DNA of 64,000 nt from Aquamicrobium sp. (GTDB lineage: Bacteria; Pseudomonadota; Alphaproteobacteria; Rhizobiales; Rhizobiaceae), in the NCBI GenBank assembly GCA_019739225.1, contig JAHHDT010000006.1:253823-317822 (forward strand). Direction: 5' to 3'. Made by a program: the position numbers and the translations under genes. Shown here in pieces: positions 44,906-54,329 of this stretch. The first letter of the stretch is position 1. Every line of letters begins with the position of its first letter. The notes beneath the pieces are model-generated. The model had not been told where the DNA came from, made no database searches, and saw only the letters and a program-made list of their open reading frames with translations.

Positions 44906-44997
44906 GATTTGTTAAGCATAAACCGGGCGGCGGCATGGCGGCAAGAGTCAGGCCGCGCGAGCGACCATTTCTCACAGAGTGTTGTCGATCTGCCCGT

Positions 44998-45633
44998 TCA
45001 GATTTCGACGACGTGGTCGTCGAGTTCGTTGGGATTGTTGGTGCCGCCGGGAAAATGCCCGGAAAGCAGGGTGCCGGCGCGGTCGACCGCATCCGCCAGG
45101 CCCTCGGCAAGGTGGTCGGCGGAAGCGGCCGCGACCAGCCGCTCGACGATCCCGTTCCACTCATCCTGATGCACTTTGGCGTTGATGCCGGAATCGGCCA
45201 CGACCTCAGCATACCGTTCCGTGAGCGAAACGAATATCAATATGCCGGTTCTCTGCTCCGTGAGATGCACATTGTGCGCGAGGAACTGCTTGAGCGCGTT
45301 GTCATGCGCACGCAGGTAGCGCAGGCGTCGCGGCACCAGCAAGATCCGCAATCGCGGCACTGCAAACAGCACCAGGCAGGCGACGACGAGTGCCGCGAGC
45401 TGCGACAGGGCGAGCGTGAGGTGGGACAGGCCGAGCCAGCTCTGGTCCAGCCAGATGGCGACCGGCAGGCTGACGAGCACCACGCCCACCGCAAGCATGA
45501 AGGCGGCCGGATAGGCGTAGCTGTCGCTCGCACGTGCAACGACGCAATAGATCTCGCCACGGGTTTGAGCCTCAGCCTGCCGGATGCGGGCGGCCAGCGA
45601 TTCATGCTGTTCGGGGGTCAGCGGCTTGGTCAT
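44998..45633 (-). CDS. TPM-domain membrane protein, cytosolic type
   Basis: A 211-residue protein of the TPM (Psb32/YgcG) group. An N-terminal part (EQHESLAARIRQAEAQTRGEIYCVV) is followed by two hydrophobic segments (about residues 42-60 and 72-92) and a C-terminal conserved part (QRTGILIFVSLTERYAEVVAD). No signal peptide. It is the third gene of the lemA-TPM-TPM unit. Function is unproven; relatives are linked to membrane protein maintenance. Confidence 0.82.
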   Translation of the reverse strand: MTKPLTPEQHESLAARIRQAEAQTRGEIYCVVARASDSYAYPAAFMLAVGVVLVSLPVAIWLDQSWLGLSHLTLALSQLAALVVACLVLFAVPRLRILLVPRRLRYLRAHDNALKQFLAHNVHLTEQRTGILIFVSLTERYAEVVADSGINAKVHQDEWNGIVERLVAAASADHLAEGLADAVDRAGTLLSGHFPGGTNNPNELDDHVVEI

Positions 45634-45642
45634 CTCGTCTCC

Positions 45643-46518
45643 CTACCAGCTTCCCGACGCGCCGCCGCCACCGGACGAACCGCCACCACCGGAGAAGCCA
45701 CCCCCGCCGGACGACGATGACCAGCCGCCGCCGGAAGACCTTCCGGAGGAGCTTCGCGATGACTGCGTGTAGTCGAACTCCATGCCCAGCCATTTGTAGC
45801 GCTTGGCGCCGATCTTGCGGCCGAAGACGGGAGCCAGAAAGGCGAACGCGAAGGCGCCGAAGAAGAGAACGCACCAGACGAGGATGAACAGCACGACGAA
45901 CCAGGGCATGCCGTCGTCCTCTGCCTGGTTGCGCTCGGCGCGAGCCTCGAGTTCGGCCGCATTGCCTTCGAGCACCATGATGATGTCGTCGACGGCGCGG
46001 GTGATTCCGCCGGAAAAGTCGCCCGCCCGGAAGGCCGGCACCATCGTGTTTTCGATGATGAGCTTGGAATGCAGGTCGGTGAGCGTGCCCTCCAGCCCGT
46101 AGCCGACCTCGATGCGCATTCGCCGGTCGTCGCGGGCGACCAGCAGCAGAACGCCATTGTTCTCGCCGGCCTGGCCCAGGCCCCACTGACGGAAAAGCCG
46201 GTTGGCGTATGGCTCGATGGCCTCCCCGCCAAGCGATTCGATCGTGGCGACGACGATCTGGTCCGACGATTTCTGCTCGAAAGCCTCGAGCGTGGCGACC
46301 AGCGCGCTTTCGTCGGCCGTATCGATCATGCCCGCGTTGTCGACCACGCGGCCGGTCAGCGCGGGCAGCGATTGGGCGAGCGCTGGCAGGCAGAAGAGCA
46401 GCGCGGTCACGAGGAACGCTGCCGCGCGCCAGCGACAGGATGGCGCTTGAACCGGTGAAAACCGGTGCCGGTCGGGCGGGACGTGCATGGCTATCCGCGC
46501 GGCCTGCCTAGCCGTCAT
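45643..46518 (-). CDS. TPM-domain protein with glycine/serine-rich tail (YgcG-like)
   Basis: Up to 291 residues. A hydrophobic signal segment ending ALA is followed by the TPM domain (about residues 50-180, LTGRVVDNAGMI and GENNGVLLLVARDDRRMRIEVGYG). After a membrane segment (about 206-230) comes a low-complexity tail of Gly and Ser with a terminal SGSW. The start is uncertain: ATG at 46518 overlaps the lemA stop by 11 bp, while ATG at 46488 avoids the overlap. It lies in operon with lemA, a pairing widespread in bacteria. Confidence 0.86.
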   Translation of the reverse strand: MTARQAARIAMHVPPDRHRFSPVQAPSCRWRAAAFLVTALLFCLPALAQSLPALTGRVVDNAGMIDTADESALVATLEAFEQKSSDQIVVATIESLGGEAIEPYANRLFRQWGLGQAGENNGVLLLVARDDRRMRIEVGYGLEGTLTDLHSKLIIENTMVPAFRAGDFSGGITRAVDDIIMVLEGNAAELEARAERNQAEDDGMPWFVVLFILVWCVLFFGAFAFAFLAPVFGRKIGAKRYKWLGMEFDYTQSSRSSSGRSSGGGWSSSSGGGGFSGGGGSSGGGGASGSW

Positions 46519-47137
46519 TGCCGAAGTTCACCTGCGGAACGTCCATCTTGTCCTCGGCCACGGTGAAGTTCTGGAACGGCTCGTTGTCGGTGAACCATAT
46601 CTTGGCCCAGATCATCGACGGCAGGGTCCTCAACGCGGTGTTGTAGACGCGCACGGCTTCGATGTAGTCGCGCCGCGCTACCGCGATGCGGTTCTCGGTA
46701 CCTTCGAGCTGGGCCTGCAATGCCAGGAAGTTCTGGTTGGCCTTGAGGTCGGGATAATTCTCGACGACGGCAAGCAGCCGCGACAGCGCTCCGGTGAGCT
46801 GGGACTGGCTCTGCTGAAACGCCTCGAATGCGGCAGGGTCTTGCAGCAACTCCGGCGAGATCTGCACCTGCGTTGCCTGGGCGCGAGCCTTCACCACCGC
46901 CTCCAGAACCTCGCGTTCGTGGGCTGCGTAGCCGCGCACGGTCTCGACCAGATTGGGGATAAGGTCGGCGCGCCGCTGGTACTGATTGAGCACCTCGCTC
47001 CAGGCCGCCTTGGCGCGCTCCTCGTTGGTAGGAATGGTGTTGAAACCGCAGGCCGAAAGGAGCGGCAGCATCAGAGCCACAAACAGCGCCGACAGAGCGG
47101 GCCGCGGCAGAGAAAAGGGAATGGCGCGCGACGACAT
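46508..47137 (-). CDS. lemA: LemA family lipoprotein
   Basis: A 209-residue protein with a lipoprotein signal: hydrophobic residues 15-29 then the lipobox LLSAC with Cys30. The helical LemA domain follows (residues about 35-205), including ERAKAAWSEVLNQYQRRADLIPNLVETVRGYA and YPDLKANQNFLALQAQLEGTENRI. Most LemA proteins have one N-terminal membrane helix; here it is replaced by a lipid anchor. First gene of the lemA-TPM-TPM operon. Confidence 0.92.
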   Translation of the reverse strand: MSSRAIPFSLPRPALSALFVALMLPLLSACGFNTIPTNEERAKAAWSEVLNQYQRRADLIPNLVETVRGYAAHEREVLEAVVKARAQATQVQISPELLQDPAAFEAFQQSQSQLTGALSRLLAVVENYPDLKANQNFLALQAQLEGTENRIAVARRDYIEAVRVYNTALRTLPSMIWAKIWFTDNEPFQNFTVAEDKMDVPQVNFGNDG

Positions 47138-47276
47138 GATTCGATCCCCGGGGTTGTAGAGAGCGTGACCTTAGCGGCAATCGCGCGCCGCGAAAATGCG
47201 CTATCGCAAATCCGCTTGCGCTTGTGCGCGGCGGCGCCAAGCGTCTAAGGTCCGCGCAGCCAGGAAAGGGCTGCAG

Positions 47277-47507
47277 ATGGGCCGGGACGACGACAGGAAA
47301 GCGGAATCGCAACGCATCATCGGGCGCGTCGGCACCGAGAGCGAGCCGACGATGGCCGGTCGCGTGAAGGACCACATGACCGGGCGCGACGCCCAGGAAA
47401 AGGACTGGGCCGAATTGTGGGGTACGCGCATCGGCCGATGGTTCGGGCTCGCCTTGCTGCTCTATCTCGTCTGGTGGCTGATCGACTTCACGGCAAGTGG
47501 CGGCTGA
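47277..47507 (+). CDS. Small membrane protein of unknown function
   Basis: A 76-residue protein with a charged N-terminal half (GRDDDRKAESQRIIGRVG) and one hydrophobic segment at about residues 53-70. The ATG at 47277 has AGGAAAGGG 8 nt upstream, which supports it as a real gene. Its stop lies 4 nt before pdxY, so it probably shares a transcript with it. I do not recognise the family. Confidence 0.7.
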   Translation: MGRDDDRKAESQRIIGRVGTESEPTMAGRVKDHMTGRDAQEKDWAELWGTRIGRWFGLALLLYLVWWLIDFTASGG

Positions 47508-47511
47508 GACA

Positions 47512-48396
47512 ATGACAAGCGAGGAACCGGGCGGGCGCAGCGCCGTCATCGTCGTTTCCAGCCACGTCGCGCGCGGCGCGGTCGGCAACCGGGCGGCCGT
47601 CTTCGCCCTTCAGCAGCTCGGCTTCCCGGTGTGGGCAGTGCCGACCGTCGTTCTGCCCTGGCATCCGGGGCATGGTCGCGCGACAAGGATCGTTCCGGAT
47701 CCGGATCAATTCGCAGCGCTGATGCGCGATCTCGAAGCGTCGCCCTGGCTCGGCGAAGTGGGTGCGGTTCTTTCGGGCTATCTCGGCGATGCGGGGCAGG
47801 CCCAGGCGGTCGCATCGCTCGTCGCGGCGGTCAAGGCGCGCAATCCGGATGCACTCTATCTCTGCGATCCGGTGATGGGCGATGCCGGCGGGCTCTACGT
47901 TGCGGAGGCGACGGCTGCCGCCATGCGCGACCTGCTGATGCCGCTTGCAGACATCGCCACGCCGAACCGCTTCGAGCTCGAATGGCTTGCCGGCGAGACG
48001 CTCGGCGACAACCGCGCCGTGGCGCAGGCCGCGCTGCGCATGGGGCCGTCGCGGATGCTGGTCACTTCGGCCCATGCGCTGATGGCCGGTTCGATCGGCA
48101 ACCTGCTGGTGACGCCCCGCGAGGTGATACTTGCCGAACACCGCTCCGTGCCCAGGCCGCCCAACGGTACCGGCGACCTCGCCGCTGCCCTGTTCCTGGC
48201 GCGGCTCATGGAAGGCCGCAGCGCGGAGAAGGCGCTGCAGATGACGGCGGCGGCGGTGTTCGAGGTGGTGGCGCGTGCGGTCAAGCGCCAGGCCGACGAA
48301 CTGATGCTGGAAACCGACGCGCAAAGTCTCGCGCATCCGATGGCAATGGTGCAGATGCGCCGGCTCGTGCATCCGGACGGCGAAAGGCGCGCATGA
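47512..48396 (+). CDS. pdxY: Pyridoxal kinase
   Basis: A 294-residue ribokinase-superfamily enzyme that phosphorylates pyridoxal in vitamin B6 salvage. Family features: SSHVARGAVGNRAAVFALQQLGF at the N-terminus, YLCDPVMGDAGGLYV, ADIATPNRFELEWLAG, and NGTGDLAAALFLA, where the usual GTGD supplies the catalytic Asp. The start is uncertain: ATG at 47512 has a poor ribosome site, but the upstream GTG would overlap the previous gene. Its stop overlaps the DUF429 start (ATGA). Confidence 0.9.
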   Translation: MTSEEPGGRSAVIVVSSHVARGAVGNRAAVFALQQLGFPVWAVPTVVLPWHPGHGRATRIVPDPDQFAALMRDLEASPWLGEVGAVLSGYLGDAGQAQAVASLVAAVKARNPDALYLCDPVMGDAGGLYVAEATAAAMRDLLMPLADIATPNRFELEWLAGETLGDNRAVAQAALRMGPSRMLVTSAHALMAGSIGNLLVTPREVILAEHRSVPRPPNGTGDLAAALFLARLMEGRSAEKALQMTAAAVFEVVARAVKRQADELMLETDAQSLAHPMAMVQMRRLVHPDGERRA

Positions 48397-49151
48397 AAAG
48401 CTGCGCCGGCGTTGACGGCTGCAAAGCCGGCTGGGTCGCAGCCATCCGACGGTCGGACAGCACGGTGGAGGCGGCGGTATTCGGCGATTTCGCCACGCTC
48501 GTCGATTTCCTGCCGCCTGATGCGACGATTGCCGTCGATATGCCCATCGGGCTGCCGGAGACAACCGGAAAGGGCGGCAGGGGACCGGAGCCGCTGGTGC
48601 GGCGGCATCTCGGACAACGCCAGTCGAGCGTGTTCTCGATACCGTCGCGTGCGGCTGTGTATGCGGAGCCGGGTCCGTTCGATGGCATCGAGGCCTGGTA
48701 CGCGGCGCACCGGCGGGCAAGCGCGGTTGCGCGGGAGACATCCGATCCGCCGCGCGGGGTCTCCATACAGGCCTTCGGCATCTTCTCGAAGATTCGCGAG
48801 CTGGATCGGTTGATGATAGCGCGGCCGGAACTGCGGGCACGCGTCGTCGAATCCCACCCCGAAGCGGCGTTCTGGCGCCTCAACGGCGAACAGGCGATGG
48901 CGTTGCCGAAGAAGGTGAAGGGCGGCGTCAATGCGCCGGGCATGGCCGAGCGGAAGGCGCTGCTGGCACGCTGCGGCCTGCCCGAAGCGTTTGTCTCGGC
49001 CGCGCCGCCGCGCGGTGCTGCGGAAGACGACTTTCTGGATGCCTGCGCGGTGCTTCTGGTCGCCGAGCGACATGGGCGTGGCGAGGCGGTGTCGTTTCCC
49101 GATCCGCCGCTTGAAGACGCCCATGGCATCCCCATCGCCATATGGACCTGA
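48393..49151 (+). CDS. DUF429 family protein
   Basis: A 252-residue cytosolic protein of the DUF429 group, predicted to have an RNase H-like fold. It starts with the family-typical GVDGCKAGWVAA and has AVDMPIGLPE and VVESHPEAAFW, whose acidic residues could form a metal site, plus a C-terminal DDFLDACAVLLVA. Function unknown. Translation is coupled to pdxY by the 4-nt overlap. Confidence 0.85.
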   Translation: MKSCAGVDGCKAGWVAAIRRSDSTVEAAVFGDFATLVDFLPPDATIAVDMPIGLPETTGKGGRGPEPLVRRHLGQRQSSVFSIPSRAAVYAEPGPFDGIEAWYAAHRRASAVARETSDPPRGVSIQAFGIFSKIRELDRLMIARPELRARVVESHPEAAFWRLNGEQAMALPKKVKGGVNAPGMAERKALLARCGLPEAFVSAAPPRGAAEDDFLDACAVLLVAERHGRGEAVSFPDPPLEDAHGIPIAIWT

Positions 49152-49195
49152 GCAAGGCGATTGCACGACCGGCGGTTTGAGGCTAGTGGCAAGGC

Positions 49196-49840
49196 ATGGA
49201 ACATCTGCCGCAAAGACTGCTCGAAGGCTACAGCGCCTTCATGCGTGGCCGCTACGCTGCCGAGCGCGACCGCTACCGTGAACTCGCCCGCGAAGGCCAG
49301 ACGCCAGAAACGATGGTGATCGCATGCTGCGATTCACGCGCCGCGCCCGAGACCATCTTCGACACCGGGCCGGGCGAACTCTTCGTCGTGCGTAACGTTG
49401 CCAATCTGGTGCCGCCCTATGCACCAGACGGCAAGCACCACTCTACATCGGCGGCGCTGGAATTCGCTGTGCAAAGCCTTAAGGTCAAGCACATCGTGGT
49501 GCTCGGCCATGGGCGCTGCGGCGGCATCAAGGCGGCGCTCGATCCGGCCGCCGAACCGCTTTCGCCTGGCGATTTCATCGGCAAGTGGATGAACCTTGTC
49601 GCGCCGGCCGCGGAGGCGGTTTCCGGCAATGCGATGATGACGACATCGGAGCGGCAGACTGCGCTGGAGCGCATCTCCATCCGTTATTCGATCGCCAACC
49701 TGCGCACCTTCCCCTGCGTCTCGATCCTCGAACGCAAGGAGCGATTGAGCCTGCATGGTGCCTGGTTCGATATATCGACCGGCGAATTGTGGACCATGAA
49801 TCCCGAGAGCGGGGATTTCCAGCGGCCGGACGTCGACTGA
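49196..49840 (+). CDS. Beta-class carbonic anhydrase
   Basis: A 214-residue zinc enzyme interconverting CO2 and bicarbonate. Zinc ligands are Cys45 in CCDSR, His105 and Cys108 in HGRCGG; the Asp46-Arg48 catalytic dyad is intact. No signal peptide, so it is cytosolic and supplies bicarbonate for carboxylases. Length and motifs are normal for the bacterial beta class. It follows the DUF429 gene by 44 nt and converges with the efflux gene. Confidence 0.95.
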   Translation: MEHLPQRLLEGYSAFMRGRYAAERDRYRELAREGQTPETMVIACCDSRAAPETIFDTGPGELFVVRNVANLVPPYAPDGKHHSTSAALEFAVQSLKVKHIVVLGHGRCGGIKAALDPAAEPLSPGDFIGKWMNLVAPAAEAVSGNAMMTTSERQTALERISIRYSIANLRTFPCVSILERKERLSLHGAWFDISTGELWTMNPESGDFQRPDVD

Positions 49841-49884
49841 CAGTCGCCAGCGCAGCGCGCGACGACCGCAGATCCGCCGGTGCT

Positions 49885-51153
49885 TTATTCGGCCGGCGGT
49901 GGCGGGGTCTCGGCCGTACGGGCCAGGACGACGCTTGCCATTGCAGGTTCGGGTAGCGAACGCCACCACGCCCAGCACAGGATCGCCAGAAGCCCGAGGC
50001 CCGGCACCACGGTGGCAATCGCGGTGACCGGATCGGCAAAGAGACCGGCCAGCAGGCCACCAACGAGCCCGCCGCCCATCTGCAGGAAGCCGCCCAGCGC
50101 GGCGGCCGCGCCTGCGATATGCGGGAAGGGTGCCAGCGATGCGGTCGACATTGCCGGCAGGATGAAGGCTGCGCCGAACGCATAGAGCGCTACGGGTCCC
50201 ATGACGTTGATGAACGAAGGTTCCATCACCCGCAGCAGAACGGCCAGCGCGATGCTGCCGGCCGCGATGAAGGCGAGCCCGGCGGGCATGATGCGGTAGG
50301 CGCCGTAGACGCCCATCGCGCGCCGTACGACCAGCGAACCAGCAAAGAACGCGCCCGATTGAAACAGCATGCCGAGGCCGAACTGGGTCGGCGACAGGCC
50401 GACCCGGCCCATCAGGATGAAAGGCAGCACCACGGCCAGCGTGTAGAAGGCGCCGATCGCGCCGCCGAGCGCCAGGCCCGACGACATGAAGTAGCCACTG
50501 CGCAGAAGCTGGCCGTAGGAGCGCACCAGAGCCCGCGGGCGGATGCGCGAAACGTCGCGGATCACCGTTTCGACCAGCATGAAATGGATGACCAGCATGA
50601 TGACGATGCCGAACACCAGCATCAGCGCGAAGATGGCGTGCCAGCCGAAAAGCTCCATTGTCACACCGCCCAGCGTTGGCGCGAAGGCCGGGCCGATGCC
50701 GAGGATCATCCCGATCAGGTTCATGATCCGGGCTGAGCGCTCGTTGGTGAAAAGGTCGCGCACGACAGCGCGGGAGATGGCGACACCGACCGCTGCACCG
50801 ACACCCTGCAGGAAGCGGGCAGCGATCAGGAACTCGATGGTCGGCGCAAAGAGTGCGAGCGCGCTGGCGACCAGATAGACGCCCATGAAGGCCTGTGCCA
50901 CGGGCTTGCGGCCGAAGCCGTCGGAGAGCGGGCCGCAAACGAGCTGCGCAAGTGCAAAGCCGGCGAAATAAAGCGACAGCGTCATCTTCACCGCCGCTTC
51001 CGTGGTGCCGAATGCGCGCACGATCTCGGTCATGGCCGGGGTGAACAGCGCCATCGATAGAGGGCCGATTGCAACAAGCAGCGCACCGAGGAGGCTGACC
51101 CGGCGCTCGCTCATCAAGGGTGCGGCGACCGGATTGGTCGGGTGGACGTTCAT
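49885..51153 (-). CDS. Bcr/CflA-type multidrug efflux MFS transporter
   Basis: A 422-residue major facilitator with twelve hydrophobic segments. The Bcr/CflA subfamily features are the LVCGPLSDGFGRKPV motif A between helices 2 and 3 and GVGAAVGVAISRAVVRDLF in helix 4. The start at 51153 overlaps the marR stop (ATGA), which favours it over the ATG at 51177. Likely exports a drug or metabolite with proton antiport and is controlled by the coupled MarR regulator. Confidence 0.88.
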   Translation of the reverse strand: MNVHPTNPVAAPLMSERRVSLLGALLVAIGPLSMALFTPAMTEIVRAFGTTEAAVKMTLSLYFAGFALAQLVCGPLSDGFGRKPVAQAFMGVYLVASALALFAPTIEFLIAARFLQGVGAAVGVAISRAVVRDLFTNERSARIMNLIGMILGIGPAFAPTLGGVTMELFGWHAIFALMLVFGIVIMLVIHFMLVETVIRDVSRIRPRALVRSYGQLLRSGYFMSSGLALGGAIGAFYTLAVVLPFILMGRVGLSPTQFGLGMLFQSGAFFAGSLVVRRAMGVYGAYRIMPAGLAFIAAGSIALAVLLRVMEPSFINVMGPVALYAFGAAFILPAMSTASLAPFPHIAGAAAALGGFLQMGGGLVGGLLAGLFADPVTAIATVVPGLGLLAILCWAWWRSLPEPAMASVVLARTAETPPPPAE

Positions 51154-51623
51154 ATGGTCGAATTTCCCTTTCCGCATTCGGGCCGCATGGATGCCAGCGT
51201 CTTGCGCATCGTCTTCAGGCCGTCGCGGATTTCTTCGAGCTGCCGTGGCGCGAGCGAGGCGGAGATGTCGGCGCGCAATTCGGCGCTGATCGTGGAAATC
51301 TGTTCCAGCACCGACTGGGCAGTCTCGGTGACCTCAACCAGCTTGGCGCGCCGGTCGGTGGGATCAGGCTCCCGCCGAATGAGACCATGCGCCTCGAGCC
51401 GGTCGAGATAGGCCGAAAGCGTCATTGCCTCCACGCCCATCCGTTCGGCAAGCACTGTCTGCCTGACCTTGCCGGCCCGGGCGGCGTTGACGAGCGTGCG
51501 CGCGTCGCCCGGCGTCAGGCCGAGGCCGGTATTGGCCGTGCGCCGATCGAACTCGGCGCGCAAAAGGCGGGCGACATCCGTGATCAGGAAGCCGATCGCG
51601 TCTGGATCGAACCTTGCGGGCAT
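51150..51623 (-). CDS. MarR-family transcriptional regulator
   Basis: A 157-residue winged-helix repressor. The recognition region is RQTVLAERMGVEAMTLSAYLDRLEAHGLI and the wing DPTDRRAKLVEVT. It precedes and overlaps the efflux gene by 4 nt, the usual arrangement for a local repressor. A dyad just upstream of its start codon is a candidate operator. Confidence 0.9.
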   Translation of the reverse strand: MPARFDPDAIGFLITDVARLLRAEFDRRTANTGLGLTPGDARTLVNAARAGKVRQTVLAERMGVEAMTLSAYLDRLEAHGLIRREPDPTDRRAKLVEVTETAQSVLEQISTISAELRADISASLAPRQLEEIRDGLKTMRKTLASMRPECGKGNSTI

Positions 51624-51628
51624 TCGTA

Positions 51629-51645
51629 AGATATCCTTATTATCT
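51629..51645. promoter_or_regulatory. Candidate MarR operator
   Basis: Inverted repeat AGATA-N7-TATCT (17 bp) in an AT-rich patch 6 nt upstream of the marR start, with an additional CTTATC further along. Size and position fit an autoregulatory MarR site. Confidence 0.5.
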
Positions 51646-51777
51646 GGGTTTCTTATCGGCGCGGTCCGGCGCCGTCAAGGATGGGTGCGAGCGTGGCGTT
51701 GCGCTTGCGCGGGAGGCCACCTAAATCAGGCATGACGCTCCCCCGCGCCGTACGGCGCAGTCTTCCCGAGGTTCCGC

Positions 51778-53832
51778 ATGTCCACCGAAGCTATCGATCT
51801 TGACCGCCATCCGCTGACTCATTGGACGGCTCCGCTCGGCCTGCCTGATTTCACCGCGATCAGGGACGAGCAGTTTGCGCCCGTGTTCGACGCGGCTCTG
51901 GCGGCACATGACGCGGAGATCGCAGCGATTGCCGGCAACGAGCAGGAGCCCAGCATCGCCAACACGCTCGAGGCCCTGGAACTCGCGGGCGAGGCGCTCG
52001 GTCGGGTCTCGGCGATCTTCTGGGGTCGGGCTGGGGCACATACCAACCCGCAGATACAGGCGCTCGAACGCGAGATCGCGCCGAAGATGTCGCGCCATTT
52101 CTCGGCGGTCTACATGAACGAGGCGCTGTTTGCGCGCATCGATTCGCTCCACGCGCATCGCGACGTGCTGGGGCTCGACGCGGAAACCGCGCGCGTGCTC
52201 GAAAAGACCTGGAAGCGCTTCGTGAAGGCCGGTGCGAAGCTTGGAGCCGAAGACAAGCAGCGGCTGGCCGCAATCGGAGAAAGGCTCGCCTCGCTCGGCG
52301 CGCAATTCGGCCAGAATGTGCTGGCCGACGAGGCCGAATGGGCGCTGTTCCTCGACGATGGCGACGATCTCGCCGGCCTGCCGGACTTCCTCAAGGATGC
52401 GATGGCTGAAGCTGCCGAATCGCGCGGTCAGGCAGGGCGCTTCGCGGTCACGCTTTCCCGTTCGATCATCGAGCCGTTCCTGACGTTCTCCGCACGGCGG
52501 GACCTGCGCGAAAAGGCCTTCGCTGCATTCACGTCGCGGGGGGAGAACGGCGGCGAGACCGACAACGGCGCGATCGTGAAGGAGACGCTGGCGCTGCGGG
52601 CGGAGAAGGCGAAGCTGCTGGGTTATGCCAGCTATGCCGCGTTGAAGCTCGACGACACGATGGCGAAGACGCCGGACGCGGTGATGGAGCTGCTGGTGCC
52701 TGTCTGGGAAAAGGCGCGTGAGAAGGCAGCTATCGACAAAGCGGAGCTGGAGCGCATCGCGCTTGCCGCCGGCAGCAACGACAAGATCGCCGCCGCCGAC
52801 TGGCGCTACTGGCAGGAGAAGCTGCGCGCGGAGAAATACGCCTTCGACGAGGCCGAGCTGAAACCCTACCTCCAGCTCGACCGGATCATCGATGCGTGCT
52901 TCGATGTGGCGAACCGGCTTTTCGGGCTGACCTTCGAGGAGAAGAAGGGCATCGCGGCCTGGCACGAGGACGTGCGCGTCTTCGAGGTGAAGAATGCCGA
53001 CGGGTCGCATCGTGCGACATTCCTGGCCGACTATTTCAACCGGCCATCCAAGCGCTCCGGCGCCTGGATGAGCTCGCTGGAAAGCGGCTACAGGCTGGGC
53101 GATGGAGCGTCGCCGATCATCTACAATGTAATGAACTTCGCCAAGCCGCCCAAGGGGCAGCCGGCGCTGCTGTCGATGGACGATGCACGCACGCTGTTCC
53201 ACGAGTTCGGCCATGCGCTGCACGGCATGCTGACCGACGTTACATGGCCGTCGGTGGCGGGAACCTCGGTGTCGCGCGATTTCGTAGAACTGCCTTCGCA
53301 GCTCTATGAACATTGGCTGACGGTACCGGCAATCCTGGAAAAACACGCGTTGCACTATCGCACCGGCGCGCCGATGCCCAAGGCACTGCTCGACAAGATG
53401 CTGGCGGCGCGTACCTTCAACGCGGGCTTCGCCACGGTGGAGTTCACCTCAAGCGCGCTGGTCGACATGGCCTATCACGCTGAACCGAATGCGCCGGAAG
53501 ACCCGCGGGCATTCGAGGCCGAGACGCTGCGCGGGCTCGCCATGCCGGACGAGATCGTCATGCGCCACCGCACGCCGCATTTCCTGCACGTGTTCTCAGG
53601 CGACGGCTATTCCGCCGGCTATTATTCCTACATGTGGTCGGAGGTTCTCGACGCCGACGCGTTCTCGGCATTCGAGGAGACGGGCGACGTGTTCGATCCT
53701 GCGATGGCCAGCAAGCTGCGGAGCTTCATCTATTCAGCGGGCGGCTCGAAGGACCCGGAAGAACTCTACACAGCATTCCGCGGCAAGATGCCTTCGCCCG
53801 AGGCGATGATGGAGAAACGCGGGCTGATCTAG
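51778..53832 (+). CDS. dcp: M3 family oligopeptidase (Dcp/OpdA-like)
   Basis: A 684-residue zinc metallopeptidase that cleaves short peptides in the cytosol. The active-site HEFGH spans residues 475-479, with the third zinc ligand expected in the following helix (FVELPSQLYEHW). The long helical N-terminal part (1-300) and C-terminal HVFSGDGYSAGYYSYMWSEVL are typical of the family. No signal peptide. It starts 155 nt upstream-divergent from marR. Peptidyl-dipeptidase and oligopeptidase A cannot be told apart by eye. Confidence 0.93.
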   Translation: MSTEAIDLDRHPLTHWTAPLGLPDFTAIRDEQFAPVFDAALAAHDAEIAAIAGNEQEPSIANTLEALELAGEALGRVSAIFWGRAGAHTNPQIQALEREIAPKMSRHFSAVYMNEALFARIDSLHAHRDVLGLDAETARVLEKTWKRFVKAGAKLGAEDKQRLAAIGERLASLGAQFGQNVLADEAEWALFLDDGDDLAGLPDFLKDAMAEAAESRGQAGRFAVTLSRSIIEPFLTFSARRDLREKAFAAFTSRGENGGETDNGAIVKETLALRAEKAKLLGYASYAALKLDDTMAKTPDAVMELLVPVWEKAREKAAIDKAELERIALAAGSNDKIAAADWRYWQEKLRAEKYAFDEAELKPYLQLDRIIDACFDVANRLFGLTFEEKKGIAAWHEDVRVFEVKNADGSHRATFLADYFNRPSKRSGAWMSSLESGYRLGDGASPIIYNVMNFAKPPKGQPALLSMDDARTLFHEFGHALHGMLTDVTWPSVAGTSVSRDFVELPSQLYEHWLTVPAILEKHALHYRTGAPMPKALLDKMLAARTFNAGFATVEFTSSALVDMAYHAEPNAPEDPRAFEAETLRGLAMPDEIVMRHRTPHFLHVFSGDGYSAGYYSYMWSEVLDADAFSAFEETGDVFDPAMASKLRSFIYSAGGSKDPEELYTAFRGKMPSPEAMMEKRGLI

Positions 53833-53836
53833 CCCG

Positions 53837-54085
53837 CTACTTCAGGCAGGGCGCGAGGCCGCTCTGCGGATCTGCGCAGGCGGGCTTCCTGCCGTCGCGC
53901 GGGGCAACCGGTCCCGTGACGGCCGCGAGGTCGACACCGTTCGCGCCAGGCCGGTAGCTGTCATCCTGGACGATGTCTTCGGCATCGGTCAGCGGCGCGG
54001 GCGCCGAAATGGCGACACCCACTCCGATCAGGACGGGAATGACCGCTGCTGCTGCAAATTTCAGAACCCAGGCGGGCGTCGTCAT
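53837..54085 (-). CDS. Small exported protein of unknown function
   Basis: An 82-residue protein with a hydrophobic N-terminus (about residues 7-28) that reads as a signal peptide or anchor, then a polar Pro/Asp-rich part with two cysteines near the C-terminus (residues about 70 and 79). A good GAGG ribosome site about 6 nt upstream supports it. It converges with dcp. I do not recognise the family. Confidence 0.6.
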   Translation of the reverse strand: MTTPAWVLKFAAAAVIPVLIGVGVAISAPAPLTDAEDIVQDDSYRPGANGVDLAAVTGPVAPRDGRKPACADPQSGLAPCLK

Positions 54086-54329
54086 CGTGACCTCGTGGCG
54101 AATATCTCCACGCTAACGCGCAAGCGTTAAGAATGTTTCAAGGTTTTGTTAACGCGAGCGCAGGCGCCTTTGGTCGGTGCCGGGCCGCCCGCGCGCGGCC
54201 CGCCATGCCGCGACCGGCTAACGACTTTCCACAGTCATGGAACAGTCAGCAAAAATTCATGCGGCGGACAAATGCCTGCAATCTGCCTGCGGGAGGTTGC
54301 CGTGGTTTCCAGCCATCAGGATGAGAGCC

